This document shows, in pieces, positions 9,067 through 19,500 of a stretch of 64,000 bases of DNA. The notes beneath the pieces were generated by a model that was given only the letters and a program-made list of their open reading frames with translations, did not search any database and was not told the origin of the DNA. The stretch covers positions 124,001 to 188,000 of the forward strand of contig NZ_VAHN01000007.1 of NCBI RefSeq assembly GCF_005796205.1, in the 5' to 3' direction. The stretch's first letter is position 1. Each line of letters begins with the position of its first letter. The position numbers and the translations under genes are program-made. The DNA comes from Pseudarthrobacter sp. NamE2 (GTDB lineage: Bacteria; Actinomycetota; Actinomycetes; Actinomycetales; Micrococcaceae).

Positions 9067-10245
9067 ATGGACCCGCTGGCCCTGACCCTCATTGAACTTG
9101 GGGCCGTTGTGTTCTGCCTCGGCCTGTTGGCGAGGCTGGCCGGACGGATCGGAATGTCGCCCATCCCGCTCTATCTCCTGGGCGGGCTCGCCTTCGGCGC
9201 CGGAGGCATCATCAAGCTGGAAGGTATGCACGAATTCGCACACCTTTCCGGCGAGATTGGTGTCATCCTGCTGCTGCTTATGCTTGGGCTGGAATATACG
9301 GCGGCCGAGCTCTTCACCGGCCTGCGCCGGTCCTGGCAGGCCGGCGTGCTGGACCTCGTCCTGAACTTCCTGCCGGGCGCCCTGCTTGCCCTGCTCCTGG
9401 GCTGGGGCGGCGTAGGCGCCATGGTGATGGGCGGTGTCACCTACATTTCCTCTTCGGGAATCGCGGCGAAGGTGATCACGGACCTGGGCCGCCTGGGCAA
9501 CCGCGAGACTCCCGTGGTGCTCTCCATCCTCGTGTTCGAGGATCTCGCGATGGCCGTCTACCTGCCCATCCTCACTGCCATCCTCGCCGGCGTCAGCTTC
9601 CTGGGCGGCCTCACCGCCGTTGGGATTGCCCTCGCGGTAGTGAGCCTGGTGCTGATGGTGGCCCTACGGCACGGGCACCGCGTTTCCAAGGCCGTCCACA
9701 GCGAGAACTCCGAGGTATTCCTGCTCAACGTCCTGGGCGCGGCCCTGCTGGTCGCGGGTGTGGCATCCGCCATGCAGGTCTCCGCCGCAGTGGGGGCCTT
9801 TATGCTGGGCATCGCCATCTCCGGCGCCACCGCACACAACGCGACGCGCATCCTGGAACCGCTGCGGGACCTTTTCGCAGCAATTTTTTTCGTGGCATTC
9901 GGCCTTAACACGGACCCTTCGTCCATCCCGCCCGTGCTCGGCTGGGCACTGGTGCTGGCGGTGGTCACGGCCGCCACCAAGATGGTCACGGGAATCTGGG
10001 CGGCCAAGCGTGCGGGCATCGCGCAGCGCGGCCGGTTCCGCGCAGGAGCGGCACTCATCGCCCGCGGCGAATTCTCGATCGTGATCGCGGGCCTCGCCGT
10101 TACCTCCGGAGCAGTGCCGGACGAACTGGCAGCCCTTGCCACGGCCTACGTACTGATTATGGCCGTGATGGGGCCGCTGGCCGCCCGCTACGTGGAGCCG
10201 ATCGTCGCGGCGACCGGCAGCACCGGGGTTCCCGCGAAGGCGTAG
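9067..10245 (+). CDS. CPA2 cation:proton antiporter (KhtU/KefB type)
   Basis: The 392-residue membrane protein has about 12-13 helices and the Na+/H+ exchanger fold. Visible family features are LGLEYTAAELF in helix 3, YISSSGIAAKVITDLG around the unwound helices, and ARGEFSIVIAGLAV near the C terminus. It has no C-terminal TrkA-N domain. The separate TrkA-C protein encoded five bases upstream probably supplies regulation. It is predicted to exchange K+ (possibly Na+) for protons. It converges with dcd, only 11 bases away. Confidence 0.9.
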   Translation: MDPLALTLIELGAVVFCLGLLARLAGRIGMSPIPLYLLGGLAFGAGGIIKLEGMHEFAHLSGEIGVILLLLMLGLEYTAAELFTGLRRSWQAGVLDLVLNFLPGALLALLLGWGGVGAMVMGGVTYISSSGIAAKVITDLGRLGNRETPVVLSILVFEDLAMAVYLPILTAILAGVSFLGGLTAVGIALAVVSLVLMVALRHGHRVSKAVHSENSEVFLLNVLGAALLVAGVASAMQVSAAVGAFMLGIAISGATAHNATRILEPLRDLFAAIFFVAFGLNTDPSSIPPVLGWALVLAVVTAATKMVTGIWAAKRAGIAQRGRFRAGAALIARGEFSIVIAGLAVTSGAVPDELAALATAYVLIMAVMGPLAARYVEPIVAATGSTGVPAKA

Positions 10246-10256
10246 CTGCCTGCCGG

Positions 10257-10832
10257 CTAGATGCTGGTGCGGTGGAAGTTCAGGTGGCTCCGGCTCGCAG
10301 TAGGGCCGCGCTGGCCCTGGTAGCGGTTGCCGTAGTCCCCCATACCGTAGGGGTACTCCGCCGAGGAGGTGAGCCGGAAGAAGCAGAGCTGGCCGATCTT
10401 CATGCCCGGCCACAGCTTGATGGGGAGCGTGGCCATGTTGGACAGCTCCAGGGTGACGTGGCCCGAGAAGCCGGGGTCGATGAAGCCTGCGGTGGAGTGC
10501 GTGAGGAGACCCAGCCGGCCCAGTGAGGACTTGCCCTCAAGACGTGCCGCGACGTCATCCGGGAGCGTCACGGTCTCGTAGGTGGAGCCCAGGACGAACT
10601 CCCCCGGGTGCAGGATGAAGGCTTCGTTCTCTTCCACTTCCACCAGCCGGGTCAGCTCGGGCTGCTCCAGGGCGGGGTCGATGTGTGCGTATTTGTGGTT
10701 GTCGAACAGGCGGAAGAATTTGTCGATCCGGACATCCACGGACGACGGCTGGACCATCGCGGGCTCATAGGGCTCCAGGACAATCCGCTGGGAGTCGATT
10801 TCGGAACGAATGTCGCGGTCAGAGATCAGCAC
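10257..10832 (-). CDS. dcd: dCTP deaminase (possibly dUTP-forming/dUMP-forming)
   Basis: The 191-residue protein is full length for Dcd. The catalytic region [20 protein letters not shown] and the nucleotide-binding block [17 protein letters not shown] are both present. Dcd deaminates dCTP in the cytoplasm to supply dUTP/dUMP for dTMP synthesis. Many actinobacterial enzymes of this length are bifunctional and release dUMP directly, which is possible here but not shown by the sequence. It stands alone, transcribed on the minus strand. Confidence 0.94.
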   Translation of the reverse strand: MLISDRDIRSEIDSQRIVLEPYEPAMVQPSSVDVRIDKFFRLFDNHKYAHIDPALEQPELTRLVEVEENEAFILHPGEFVLGSTYETVTLPDDVAARLEGKSSLGRLGLLTHSTAGFIDPGFSGHVTLELSNMATLPIKLWPGMKIGQLCFFRLTSSAEYPYGMGDYGNRYQGQRGPTASRSHLNFHRTSI

Positions 10833-10965
10833 CGTCCCAAATTACCGTATGCGTTATCCACACCCACATTCTTGCGTTGTTGCTGTGGCCTGCTGGGGCT
10901 AAAGTTGCTTCAGATACTCAGGCGCCGGATGGTCTCCCGGATGGCCCAACAGAGCTGGGGATGTT

Positions 10966-12693
10966 GTGAATAGATTTGTAGCGCCCTCTTTTATTGGCGC
11001 GCTATGCGCCTTGGTGCTGGTTTCCTCCTCAGGCGGCGTGATGCCGGCCACGCTGGCGGACGGGGGGCAGGCTGCCGTATCCGGTCCTGGCAGTGTCCTC
11101 CTGGAGTCTGCTGTGGCCGCGGCCGGCTCCTCCGCCGGAAACGGGTCCACGGCTTCGGCGCTTACCCCAGCCGTGGAACCGGAGATCCGCGCGGCCTCTC
11201 CGACCGCCACGGTTGACCCGGCCCCCGCATCCGGTACCACCATGGAAGCGGCGCCCGCAGCCCAGTCCCAGCCTTCGCCGTCGGCTCCCCTGGCGGTGAC
11301 GAAGGAGGCCGGCACCACGCCTGAGCCTCCATCAATACCGCCGCTGTGGGCACCGGACGAGGAACTGGGTAAGACCGTTCCGCGCGTGACCGGCCCCGAA
11401 ACCACGATGGCTGCCCCCGCCCCCGAAGCCCTGGTGAAGGACGACAATACGGCAGCGGTCCTCACGGTGTTCAACAGGATCAATGAATACCGCGCGGCCA
11501 ACCGGCTAAACCCCGTGAAGTACCACCCCACAGTGGCAGGCCTGGCGCAGGAATGGTCGGACAGTATCGCCTCGCGCGAGGTCATCGAACACCGCGCCAG
11601 CTTCTGGACCGATCCGCGGGCCCTCAACCCGAACAACGGGGCCGGCGAAGTCATCGCCATCCGCACTGACCGTGACGCCGCGCAGCTCGTGGAATGGTGG
11701 AAGGGATCCCCCGGGCACAATGCCATGCTGCTGGACCCCCGGTTCAACGTCATGGGCGCCGGTATCTCCTACACCAACAGCACGTACAGGATCTGGGGCG
11801 TGGTCAACTTCTTCGGCTACACCACACTTCCCGCAGGTACCCTTGAGTCCCCCGGCGGTTCCGTTGGCGGCGGCGGAGGAGCAGCGCTGCCCCCGCCCGC
11901 ACCCAGCATGTGTGACGCGCCAGTGCGGCACATGCCGCCCACACTCGATCTCTCCGCGGCAGCCATCAAGGGGCCCGCCGACCTGGTCACCGTGGATGCG
12001 GCCGGCCAGCTCCTGGGCCGAACCTCCCTGGGGGTACGGTCCTATGGACCGCCCAGGGTGATCGGCTCCGGATTCTCCGGCGCCAAGGAAGTCTTTGTCA
12101 CTGACTGGGACCGTGACGGCGCCTTTGACCTGCTCACCCAGTGGACCAACGGGAACCTTACGCTCCACCGGGGCATTGCCACCGGCGGGTTCCAGGCGCC
12201 CGTAACCCTCGGCGCCGGCGGCTGGCAGTCCCTGACCCTGGCGGTGGGTGGCTGGTGCGCCAATAACCGGATGCCCCAAATCCTCGCCCTGGACACCGCC
12301 GGGAGCCTCCATCTGTACTCCAACAAAGGCACCGGGGACCTCGCCGCCCGGGTCACTGTCGCCAGCGGCATCAGCGCGGCCCGGCTGGCCATGGTGGATT
12401 ACGACGCTGACGGATTCCAGGACATCCTGAGCCTGCGCACCGATGGCAGCGTGCAGCTCTACCGCGGCTGGGGAACCACTGCACTGCGTGCGGAAACAAG
12501 GGCGACCGTTGCCACCGGCTGGCAGGACGTGACAGGCATCAAGGCCCTGAGGGACGTAACCGGGCTGAACTCCACCGGCATCGCCCTCCGGCGGGCGTCC
12601 GACGTTGTGCAGTACTGGGACCTCAGCACCGGAAGCCTGGCGTCGCCGTCGAACATTGCCGGCCCCTGGTCCGGCCAGCGGCTGGCCCAGTAG
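10966..12693 (+). CDS. Secreted CAP-domain protein with FG-GAP/VCBS repeats
   Basis: The 575-residue protein starts at a GTG (10966) and has an N-terminal signal peptide (LVLVSSSGGVMPATLA). A Pro/Ala-rich linker extends to about residue 155. A CAP/SCP-like domain follows at about 165-290, with NRINEYRAANRLNPVKY and SPGHNAMLLDPRFNVMG, including the His typical of the CAP pocket. A Gly-rich linker leads to about 250 residues of FG-GAP/VCBS-type beta-propeller repeats with Asp-rich loops (TDWDRDGAFDLLTQW, VDYDADGFQDILSL). It is probably an exported or cell-surface protein. Its biochemical role is unknown. Confidence 0.82.
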   Translation: MNRFVAPSFIGALCALVLVSSSGGVMPATLADGGQAAVSGPGSVLLESAVAAAGSSAGNGSTASALTPAVEPEIRAASPTATVDPAPASGTTMEAAPAAQSQPSPSAPLAVTKEAGTTPEPPSIPPLWAPDEELGKTVPRVTGPETTMAAPAPEALVKDDNTAAVLTVFNRINEYRAANRLNPVKYHPTVAGLAQEWSDSIASREVIEHRASFWTDPRALNPNNGAGEVIAIRTDRDAAQLVEWWKGSPGHNAMLLDPRFNVMGAGISYTNSTYRIWGVVNFFGYTTLPAGTLESPGGSVGGGGGAALPPPAPSMCDAPVRHMPPTLDLSAAAIKGPADLVTVDAAGQLLGRTSLGVRSYGPPRVIGSGFSGAKEVFVTDWDRDGAFDLLTQWTNGNLTLHRGIATGGFQAPVTLGAGGWQSLTLAVGGWCANNRMPQILALDTAGSLHLYSNKGTGDLAARVTVASGISAARLAMVDYDADGFQDILSLRTDGSVQLYRGWGTTALRAETRATVATGWQDVTGIKALRDVTGLNSTGIALRRASDVVQYWDLSTGSLASPSNIAGPWSGQRLAQ

Positions 12694-12741
12694 GGCAGGA
12701 CTGGCCGGTCCGGCTGCTACTGCTGCCGCCGGGGAACCTGT

Positions 12742-13206
12742 CTACTGGACTGCCGGCTGCAGCTCCAGGATGTCCTTGAGCTGTTCCAGCTGCGCTACTT
12801 CCGCCCGGACCCGCCGCTGGGCCATCTTGTTGAACAGGCCCACCCTGTCCAGCAGGCCAAAGATGCCCTCGGGCTCGGATGCAAGCGCAAACCTGACCCG
12901 GGTCCCGGAGCTCTCCGTACTGAGGTAATAGCCTCCGGTTCGGTTTGCGGGTCCGGATGTGACCCGGAACTGGATTTCGGCGCCCGGCCGGGCAGCGGTG
13001 ATTTCCAGATCGGCCGGAATGCTCAGCCCGGACCTGCCGGCCACCATCTTCCGGTAGACGGCTCCTTTGGTCGCGGCCGGGCCCTGCAGCAGCTTCACGC
13101 TGCGGACTGCCTCCCGCCATGAGGGCAGGTTGGTGGCGTCCAGCAAGTAGAGGTAAACAGTCATCGCGTCGCGGCGGATGAGGACCTCGTGCTCTGCGGA
13201 TGCCAT
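12742..13206 (-). CDS. SRPBCC (polyketide cyclase/START-like) family protein
   Basis: The 154-residue cytoplasmic protein matches the SRPBCC fold: an N-terminal strand (HEVLIRRDAMTVYLYLLD), the NLPSWREAVRSV helix-loop after the first strand, and a final long helix (RRVRAEVAQLEQLKDILE). Such proteins bind hydrophobic ligands, and the ligand cannot be inferred. It is a single gene on the minus strand. The 240 bases between it and the tRNA gene show no further gene. Confidence 0.75.
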   Translation of the reverse strand: MASAEHEVLIRRDAMTVYLYLLDATNLPSWREAVRSVKLLQGPAATKGAVYRKMVAGRSGLSIPADLEITAARPGAEIQFRVTSGPANRTGGYYLSTESSGTRVRFALASEPEGIFGLLDRVGLFNKMAQRRVRAEVAQLEQLKDILELQPAVQ

Positions 13207-13446
13207 GAAGATCTTCCTGTTTTGACGTCGGCCTGGCTCGATAGCCGCCCTCCCCCTGACGTCGCAGCTATCCCGATTACGTTAGCCAGCGCACCGCGCC
13301 GCCACCTAGCCAGTGCCGGTGACGTTATTGAAGAGTTACTGGATGACGCCGCAAAGTCCGGGACACGGCCCTCTGCGCTCCAGGTTGGCGGGCGCGGCCG
13401 CGCACTTGCGCTAAGCTAAGTTCTGCCCCGCGCATGCGGCGGCAGC

Positions 13447-13520
13447 GCGGCTGTAGCTCAATGGTAGAGCGCTAGCTTCCCAAGCTTGATACGCGGGTTC
13501 GATTCCCGTCAGCCGCTCCA
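13447..13520 (+). tRNA. tRNA-Gly (anticodon CCC)
   Basis: The cloverleaf is readable. The acceptor arm GCGGCTG pairs with CAGCCGC. The D arm is GCTC/GAGC with an AATGGTA loop. The anticodon loop is TTCCCAA with anticodon CCC. The T arm is CGGG TTCGATT CCCG, and an encoded CCA is at 13518-13520. One T-T mismatch is seen in the anticodon stem. It lies between the SRPBCC gene and an MFS gene on the opposite strand. Confidence 0.95.
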
Positions 13521-13562
13521 ACACCCTTCCACAGATACCCGAGGCGCCGGCGGCCGTTCCAG

Positions 13563-14945
13563 CTAGGCAGCCGCCCGGGAAGCAATCCGCAGCGGACGGC
13601 GCCGGTCCTTCAATTCCACCTGCAGCCGAAGCGAGCCTTTCCGGGCCAGCACGACGGCGACCGTCAGGGCTGCGAGCGCAGGCACCCCACCGGAGACCAG
13701 CAGTGCCACGTGCGGGTCTGCGTGTTCGGCGATCCAGCCGAGCATGGGTCCGCCCAGGGCCTGGCCGCCGATCAGCACCATGATGTAGAGGCTCATCACG
13801 CGTCCCCTGATGCCCATGTTCGAACTGACCTGGACCAGCTGGTTGGAACCGGTCAGGAACATCAGGCACCAGAAACCGGACAGGACCATCGCGGCGCCGA
13901 ACAACTCAAGCGAGGGTGCCAGCGCGGCGAGGCAGAGCATGGCGCCGTACATGCCTGCGCAGAACACCACGGAGCGGAGCCGGAGCTGCCGGCGCCGCGT
14001 GGATGCAACAGCGCCGGACAGGGCGCCGAGCGCAACCAGGGCGTTAAGCAGGCCGTAGCCGCCGGCGCCCACCTTGAAGACGTGGTCCGCGAAGGCGGCA
14101 AGCACCACGGGAAGCCCCATGGCGAAGACCGCAATGAACCCGGCCATCAGCCACGGCCAGTAGATGGTGGGCTTGCTCAGCGCGTACCGGAGGCCCTCCC
14201 GCAGCATCCCCTTGCTCTTGGGCGTGGGTGCGTTGACAAACAGCTGGTCCTTGCGGAGGACAAGGAGCATCACCACCGTGGAGCAGCAGGCGAAGGCGTT
14301 GCCCGCAAACGCCCATCCTGCACCCACGGCGGTCAGGAGCCATCCGGCCAGGGCAGGGCCGATCAGGCCGCCCAGCTGGAACGTTGTGGAGTTCACGCTG
14401 ATGGCGTTGCGCAGGTATGTCGGGCCCACCAGCTCATTGACGAACACCTGCCGGGCAGGTTGGTCGAGGACGGTGACCAGCCCCAGGACCAGGGCGATCA
14501 CATAAACATGCCAGACCTCGATGGTTCCGGTGAGGGCGAGGGCCGCAAGCGCTGCGGCCAGCACCGCTGCCACGGCCTGGCACAGGATCAGGATCTTCCG
14601 CTTGGCGAACCGGTCAGCCATCATGCCGCCCCATGGTCCCAGGAGCAGGGAGGGCAGGAACTGCAGCGCCACGGTGATTCCCACTGCCGTCACTGAACCC
14701 GAGAGCTCCAGCACCAGCCAGTCCTGTGCGATGCGCTGCATCCAGATTGCGACGACGGCAATGAAGTGCCCGATGGCGAAGATGCGGAAGTTCGGCACCT
14801 TCAAGGAGATGAACGTGTGCCGCCACGGGAGCCGCTCAGAGACGACAGGCAGCGGCTGGGTCTGGTTTTCGTTGGGTGGCGCAGAACCCGCGGAGTCGAT
14901 GACGGGCTGGGTGACGGTTGCCGGCGACGGCGGTGGGGGTGCCAC
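13563..14945 (-). CDS. MFS transporter (MFS_3 / enterobactin-exporter-like)
   Basis: The 460-residue protein has about 12 helices. The N-terminal motif WMQRIAQDWLVLELSGS and the loop GGMMADRFAKRKIL are typical of the MFS_3 branch of drug or siderophore exporters. A Pro-rich hydrophilic leader of about 50 residues precedes the first helix. The GTG at 14945 is taken as the start and has GAGGA upstream, but a shorter start cannot be excluded. It is divergent from a LysR gene at 15088 and may be under its control. The substrate is unknown. Confidence 0.82.
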   Translation of the reverse strand: MAPPPPSPATVTQPVIDSAGSAPPNENQTQPLPVVSERLPWRHTFISLKVPNFRIFAIGHFIAVVAIWMQRIAQDWLVLELSGSVTAVGITVALQFLPSLLLGPWGGMMADRFAKRKILILCQAVAAVLAAALAALALTGTIEVWHVYVIALVLGLVTVLDQPARQVFVNELVGPTYLRNAISVNSTTFQLGGLIGPALAGWLLTAVGAGWAFAGNAFACCSTVVMLLVLRKDQLFVNAPTPKSKGMLREGLRYALSKPTIYWPWLMAGFIAVFAMGLPVVLAAFADHVFKVGAGGYGLLNALVALGALSGAVASTRRRQLRLRSVVFCAGMYGAMLCLAALAPSLELFGAAMVLSGFWCLMFLTGSNQLVQVSSNMGIRGRVMSLYIMVLIGGQALGGPMLGWIAEHADPHVALLVSGGVPALAALTVAVVLARKGSLRLQVELKDRRRPLRIASRAAA

Positions 14946-15038
14946 AGGAGTGTCCTCAAATTTGCGGGCGGTCCGGGATGCCCTTAACGCTAGGCTGGGC
15001 CTTGCCGATTATGAGGGCGTATTGTCCCTATAACTCGT

Positions 15039-15053
15039 ATTGCAATGTGCAAT
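15039..15053. promoter_or_regulatory. Candidate LysR operator (ATTGCA-N3-TGCAAT)
   Basis: A perfect dyad, ATTGCA-ATG-TGCAAT, lies in the 142-base gap between the divergent MFS and LysR genes, 35 bases before the lysR start. It contains the T-N11-A spacing (T at 15040, A at 15052) typical of LysR-type binding sites. Binding by the adjacent LysR protein is inferred from position and symmetry only. Confidence 0.5.
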
Positions 15054-15087
15054 GAAGCAGCAGCACTGAAAGCCGCAGGAGTCCTCC

Positions 15088-15942
15088 GTGTTTGAACCAG
15101 CCCAGCTCCGTTCCTTCCTTGCCGTGGCCGAAACACTGAGCTTCACCAAGGCTGCCGACCGGCTGGGGCTGGCCCAGCCCACTATCAGCCAGCACATCCG
15201 GAAACTGGAGGCCGCGGCCAAACGGGTGCTCATCACCAGGGACACGAGGGACGTCCGGCTGACGGACAACGGCGATGCGATGGCGGGCTTTGCCCGCACC
15301 ATCCTGTCCGCCCACGACGCCGCCGCCCGCTACTTTTCGGGGTCCGCGATGCGCGGACGGCTGCGATTCGGGACCGCGGACGATCTGGCCATCACCAGCC
15401 TGCCCCGGATCCTTCGTGAATTCCGGCAAATCTATCCGCAGATCAACCTCGAACTGACGGTGGGCCAAAGCGACCAGCTCTACCGCAAACTGAATGCCGG
15501 CCAGCTGGACCTGGTGTTCGTGAAGTGGGTGGCAGGAGCCAAGGACGGCACCGTGGTGCAGCATGATTCCTTCTCCTGGGTGGGCCTCGAGCAAACCACC
15601 CTTGAACCCGGGAACCCGGTGCCGCTCATTGCGTACCCCTCCCCCAGCCTCAGCAGGAAGCTCGCTATCGACGCACTTGAATCCCACGGCAGGACGTGGC
15701 GGATTACCTGCACCACGCGCCAGATCAGCGGTGTTCTTGCTGCCGTCCGGGCGGGAATCGGCGTCGCGGTAATGCCCTCGTCGCTGGTGCCCGACGACCT
15801 CAAGATCATCACGCGACGGTTCGACCTTCCGCCGGTGGGGGACGTCGACTTCACGCTGATCCGCAACCCTTTGGCCAACACGGAAGTAATCGACGCGCTG
15901 ACGCAGTCCATCGTGGGCCGTTCCATTAACCGGCAAACGTAA
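15088..15942 (+). CDS. LysR-family transcriptional regulator
   Basis: The protein has 284 residues. The N-terminal winged helix-turn-helix is clear (LRSFLAVAETLSFTKAADRL then GLAQPTISQHIRKLE). The C-terminal effector domain starts near residue 88 and includes LRFGTADDLAITSLPRI. It is divergent from the MFS gene at 13563-14945, and a symmetric site at 15039 lies between them, so autoregulation and control of that transporter are likely. The inducer is unknown. Confidence 0.9.
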   Translation: MFEPAQLRSFLAVAETLSFTKAADRLGLAQPTISQHIRKLEAAAKRVLITRDTRDVRLTDNGDAMAGFARTILSAHDAAARYFSGSAMRGRLRFGTADDLAITSLPRILREFRQIYPQINLELTVGQSDQLYRKLNAGQLDLVFVKWVAGAKDGTVVQHDSFSWVGLEQTTLEPGNPVPLIAYPSPSLSRKLAIDALESHGRTWRITCTTRQISGVLAAVRAGIGVAVMPSSLVPDDLKIITRRFDLPPVGDVDFTLIRNPLANTEVIDALTQSIVGRSINRQT

Positions 15943-16170
15943 ATAATAGAAAACCGGGAACATGCAGCCCGGAGAATTCTTTTTCCAGTCTGATATGTCC
16001 ACACTGGAAAGGTGAATTTTGGACTACGGACGAAAAGAAGACAACCCGTTCTCCATTGATGCCGGAACGTTACATAACCTATGCTTGTTTCCCCATGGTC
16101 AAGCAGATGGCCGTTCACTAATTCGAGCGCAACCTGAACAACAGAACTCTGCGCCCGGGACAGGCAGCCA

Positions 16171-16485
16171 ATGACGACAGCCAGGAACACCCACTTCAAC
16201 GCGGCCCACGCACGTCCGCACACCACTTCGCGGCCTTCAACCCGCCAAACCACCCTCGGCGCCGGGATAGCAACCACAGATTCCGGTTACGTGGGAAAGC
16301 CTACCTGCGACAAATGCCGCACCGATGAATTTATCTACCTCGAGTCCTACATCCCGCCGACCTACCGGCGTGATGGGTCCGTTGCCACTCTTGGGGAGGT
16401 GGCCTACACCTGCACCCGTTGCGAGGACTTCTCCGCACACAGCGTTCCCGTGACGTGGACGCCGCCCGGGTGGTACCTGGGCTAA
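16171..16485 (+). CDS. Small protein with two CxxC pairs (zinc-ribbon-like), unknown
   Basis: The protein has 104 residues. The first 40 are basic and low in complexity. The rest is compact and contains CDKC (about residue 46) and CTRC (about residue 81), enough for one zinc-ribbon site, and it ends VTWTPPGWYLG. I do not recognise the family. The frame is supported by codon bias and by a strong hairpin terminator 25 bases after the stop. It is read in the same direction as the LysR gene, 228 bases downstream of it. Confidence 0.6.
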   Translation: MTTARNTHFNAAHARPHTTSRPSTRQTTLGAGIATTDSGYVGKPTCDKCRTDEFIYLESYIPPTYRRDGSVATLGEVAYTCTRCEDFSAHSVPVTWTPPGWYLG

Positions 16486-16509
16486 CTGACGCGGGTCTCA
16501 CCGCCGACT

Positions 16510-16552
16510 AAAAGGCCGGGCAGCCACCCAGAAGGTGGCTGCCCGGCCTTTT
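16510..16552. terminator. Bidirectional intrinsic terminator
   Basis: A perfect 19-base stem (16510-16528 and 16534-16552) with a five-base loop begins with AAAA and ends with TTTT. It lies between the stops of the small Cys protein (plus) and putA (minus), so it can end both transcripts. Confidence 0.92.
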
Positions 16553-16563
16553 GCATGCAGGGA

Positions 16564-19500
16564 CTAAATCAGCGCATCGGACAGGTGGTTCGGCGTCCCA
16601 AACCGGTGTGCCGTGATGCTGACGGCCTGCTCGTGCAGGAAAGGCAGCAGTTCAACGCGCCCGGCTTCGGTGACCGGGTGCGCGTACACGGCCAGGTCCG
16701 GCCGGCCGCCAGTTGCCTCGGCGAGGGCGGAGGCGTCACCTCCAATCAGGCGGATCCTTCCGTTGGACAGCCTGCCCGTGGAGGCAAGGCGGCCCGCCGA
16801 AGCCAGCCAGCCGGCGTCGGACTCCACCGTCACCTCGATGTCCAGGGCGGTGAGCACGGCGCGCAGCTGGGCGGGAAGCTCGACGGCGGTGGACACCGTC
16901 AGCTCCGACGCGGCCAGGACGCCGGCCGCAACAGTCCGGACTAGCTGCGCGAGCGGCGCGCCTTCGGAGAGGCGCACGGTGACCGGCAGGCTGCGGTAGC
17001 GGAAGACATTGCGCTCGGCGCTCAGGCCGGACACGTCCTTCGCGGTGCCGAACTCCCCGGCCCAGGCCTCGGCGTCGGAGGCCAGGGCGCGCTGCACGGA
17101 CTCCAGCTCGGCGGGCTCCAGGGCGGGGCCGGCGGCGTTGAGGATGCGGCGGACGCCGGGGTGGGTGATGGCGGCCGTGGCGGACGCCTCCGCGGGAAGC
17201 CAGTCGCCCAGGCCGGCCAGGTAGTTGGGCCCGCCGGCCTTGGTGCCGGCACCAACAGCAGACTTCTTCCAACCGCCGAACGGCTGGCGCTGCACGATGG
17301 CTCCCGTGATGCCGCGGTTGACGTAGAGGTTGCCGGCCTGAATGCCGTCCAGCCAGATCCCAAGCTCGTCCGCGTTAAGGGAGTGCAGGCCGGCGGTGAG
17401 GCCGTACTCGATTTGGTTCTGGATGGCGATGGCTTCTTCCAGGGTCTCGGCGGTCATCACGCCGAGGACCGGGCCGAAGAACTCCGTCAGGTGGAAGTAG
17501 GAACCGCGCTTGACGCCGTAGCGCACGCCGGGGCTCCAGAGCTTGCCACTCTCATCCAGCTTCTTCGGCTCCACCGCCCAGTTCTCGCCCTCGCCCAGCG
17601 TGGTGAGCGCGTTCAGGAGCTTGCCGTTGGCGGGCTCGATGATGGGGCCCATCTGGCTGGTGGGATCCTGCGGGTAGCCCACCTTCAGCGAGGTGACGGC
17701 GTCGATCAGCTGGTTGTGGAACCGCTTGGACTTGGCCACGGAACCCACCAGGATCACCAAAGAAGCGGCGGAGCACTTCTGGCCGGCGTGGCCGAACGCG
17801 GAGTAGGCCACGTCCTTGGCTGCCAGGTCCAGGTCCGCGCTGGGGGTGACAATGATGGCGTTCTTGCCGCTGGTCTCCGCCAGCAACGGCAGGTCCTTGC
17901 GGAAGGAGCGGAACAGCTCGGCCGTTTCGTAGCCGCCGGTGAGGATGACACGGTCCACGGCCGGGTGGGAGATGAGCTGCTTGCCGAGCTCGCGCTCACC
18001 CAGCTGCACCATGGTCAGGACATCCTTGGGGACGCCGGCTTCCCAGAGGGCTTCCACCATCACGGCACCGCTGCGGGCGGCCTGCTTGGCGGGCTTGATG
18101 ACGACGGCGGACCCTGCGGCCAGTGCCGCAAGGGTGGACCCTGCCGGGATGGCGACAGGGAAGTTCCACGGCGGCGTGACCACGGTGAGTTTGGCAGGAA
18201 CGAACGTGGCGCCGTCGACCCTGTCCAGCTTGCGCGCGGACTCGGCGTAGTAGTGCGCGAAGTCAACGGCCTCGCTGACCTCGGGGTCGCCCTGGTCGAT
18301 CGTCTTGCCGGTCTCGCTGGCCATGACCTCGAGCAGGTCGGCGCGGCGGGCTTCAAGGATGTCCCCGGCGCGGTGCAGGATGTCGGCGCGCTCGTCGCCG
18401 GAGAGCCCGCCCCAGGCCTTGCCCTTTTCGACGGCGGTCTCGATCACCTTGTTGAGGGTGGCCTCGTCGGTGATGGATGCGGCTGCCACGGAGGCGTTGC
18501 CCAGCGTGGAGCCCGGGATGCGCTTCAGGATGGCGCGGCCCCATTCGCGGTTGTCGGGCAGGGACGGGTCGGTGTCCGGGGTGTTGTGGAACCCGTTGTG
18601 CGGCATCGGCACCGGCGGCATGTTGCGGTCCTGGCGGCGGTTGGGCAGCGGCACGCTTTTGTCCAGGGCTTCGAGGGAGGACAGGAAGCGCTGCTTCTCG
18701 CGCTCAAAGAGCCCTTCGTTCTTGTCCAGCTCGAACACGGCGGACATGAAGTTTTCCTGGCTGGCACCCTCTTCGAGGCGGCGGATCAGGTAGGCGATGG
18801 CGACGTCGAACTCGGACGGGTGGACCACCGGGGTGTAGAGCAGCAGGGATCCGACGTCCTTCTTGACGGCTTCCGCCTGGCCCTGCGCCATACCCAGCAG
18901 CATCTCGAACTCGATGCCGGACTCCACCCCGCGCTGCTTGGCCAGGAGCCACGCGAAGGCGATGTCGAACAGGTTGTGGCCGGCCACGCCGATCCTGATG
19001 TTCTTGACCCGTTCCGGGTGAAGCGAGTAGTTGATGACGCTCTTGTAGCTGGTGTCCGAGTCCTGCTTGGTGCCCCAGGTGGCGAGCGGCCAGTCGTGCA
19101 GGGAGGATTCCACCTGCTCCATGGGCAGGTTGGCGCCTTTCACCACGCGGACCTTGATGCCGGCACCGCCGTTGGCGCGGCGTTCGGCGGCCCAGTCCTG
19201 CAGCCGGATCATGGCGGACAGCGCGTCCGGAAGGTAGGCCTGGAGGACGATGCCGGCCTCGAGGTTCTTGAACTCGGGCTTGTCCAGGATCCTGGTGAAG
19301 ACCGCGATGGTCATGTCCAGGTCCTTGTACTCCTCCATGTCCAGGTTGATGAACTTGGCCTTGCCGCCGGTGCTGCTCCCCGGGGCGGCGAAGGAGTTGG
19401 CGAGCTCGAACAGCGGGGTGAGCTTTTCGACGACGTGCTCCACGGCTTCGTCGAAGGCCCAGGCGGAGTGCGGGGCGACGGTGGAGGACACCTTGATGGA

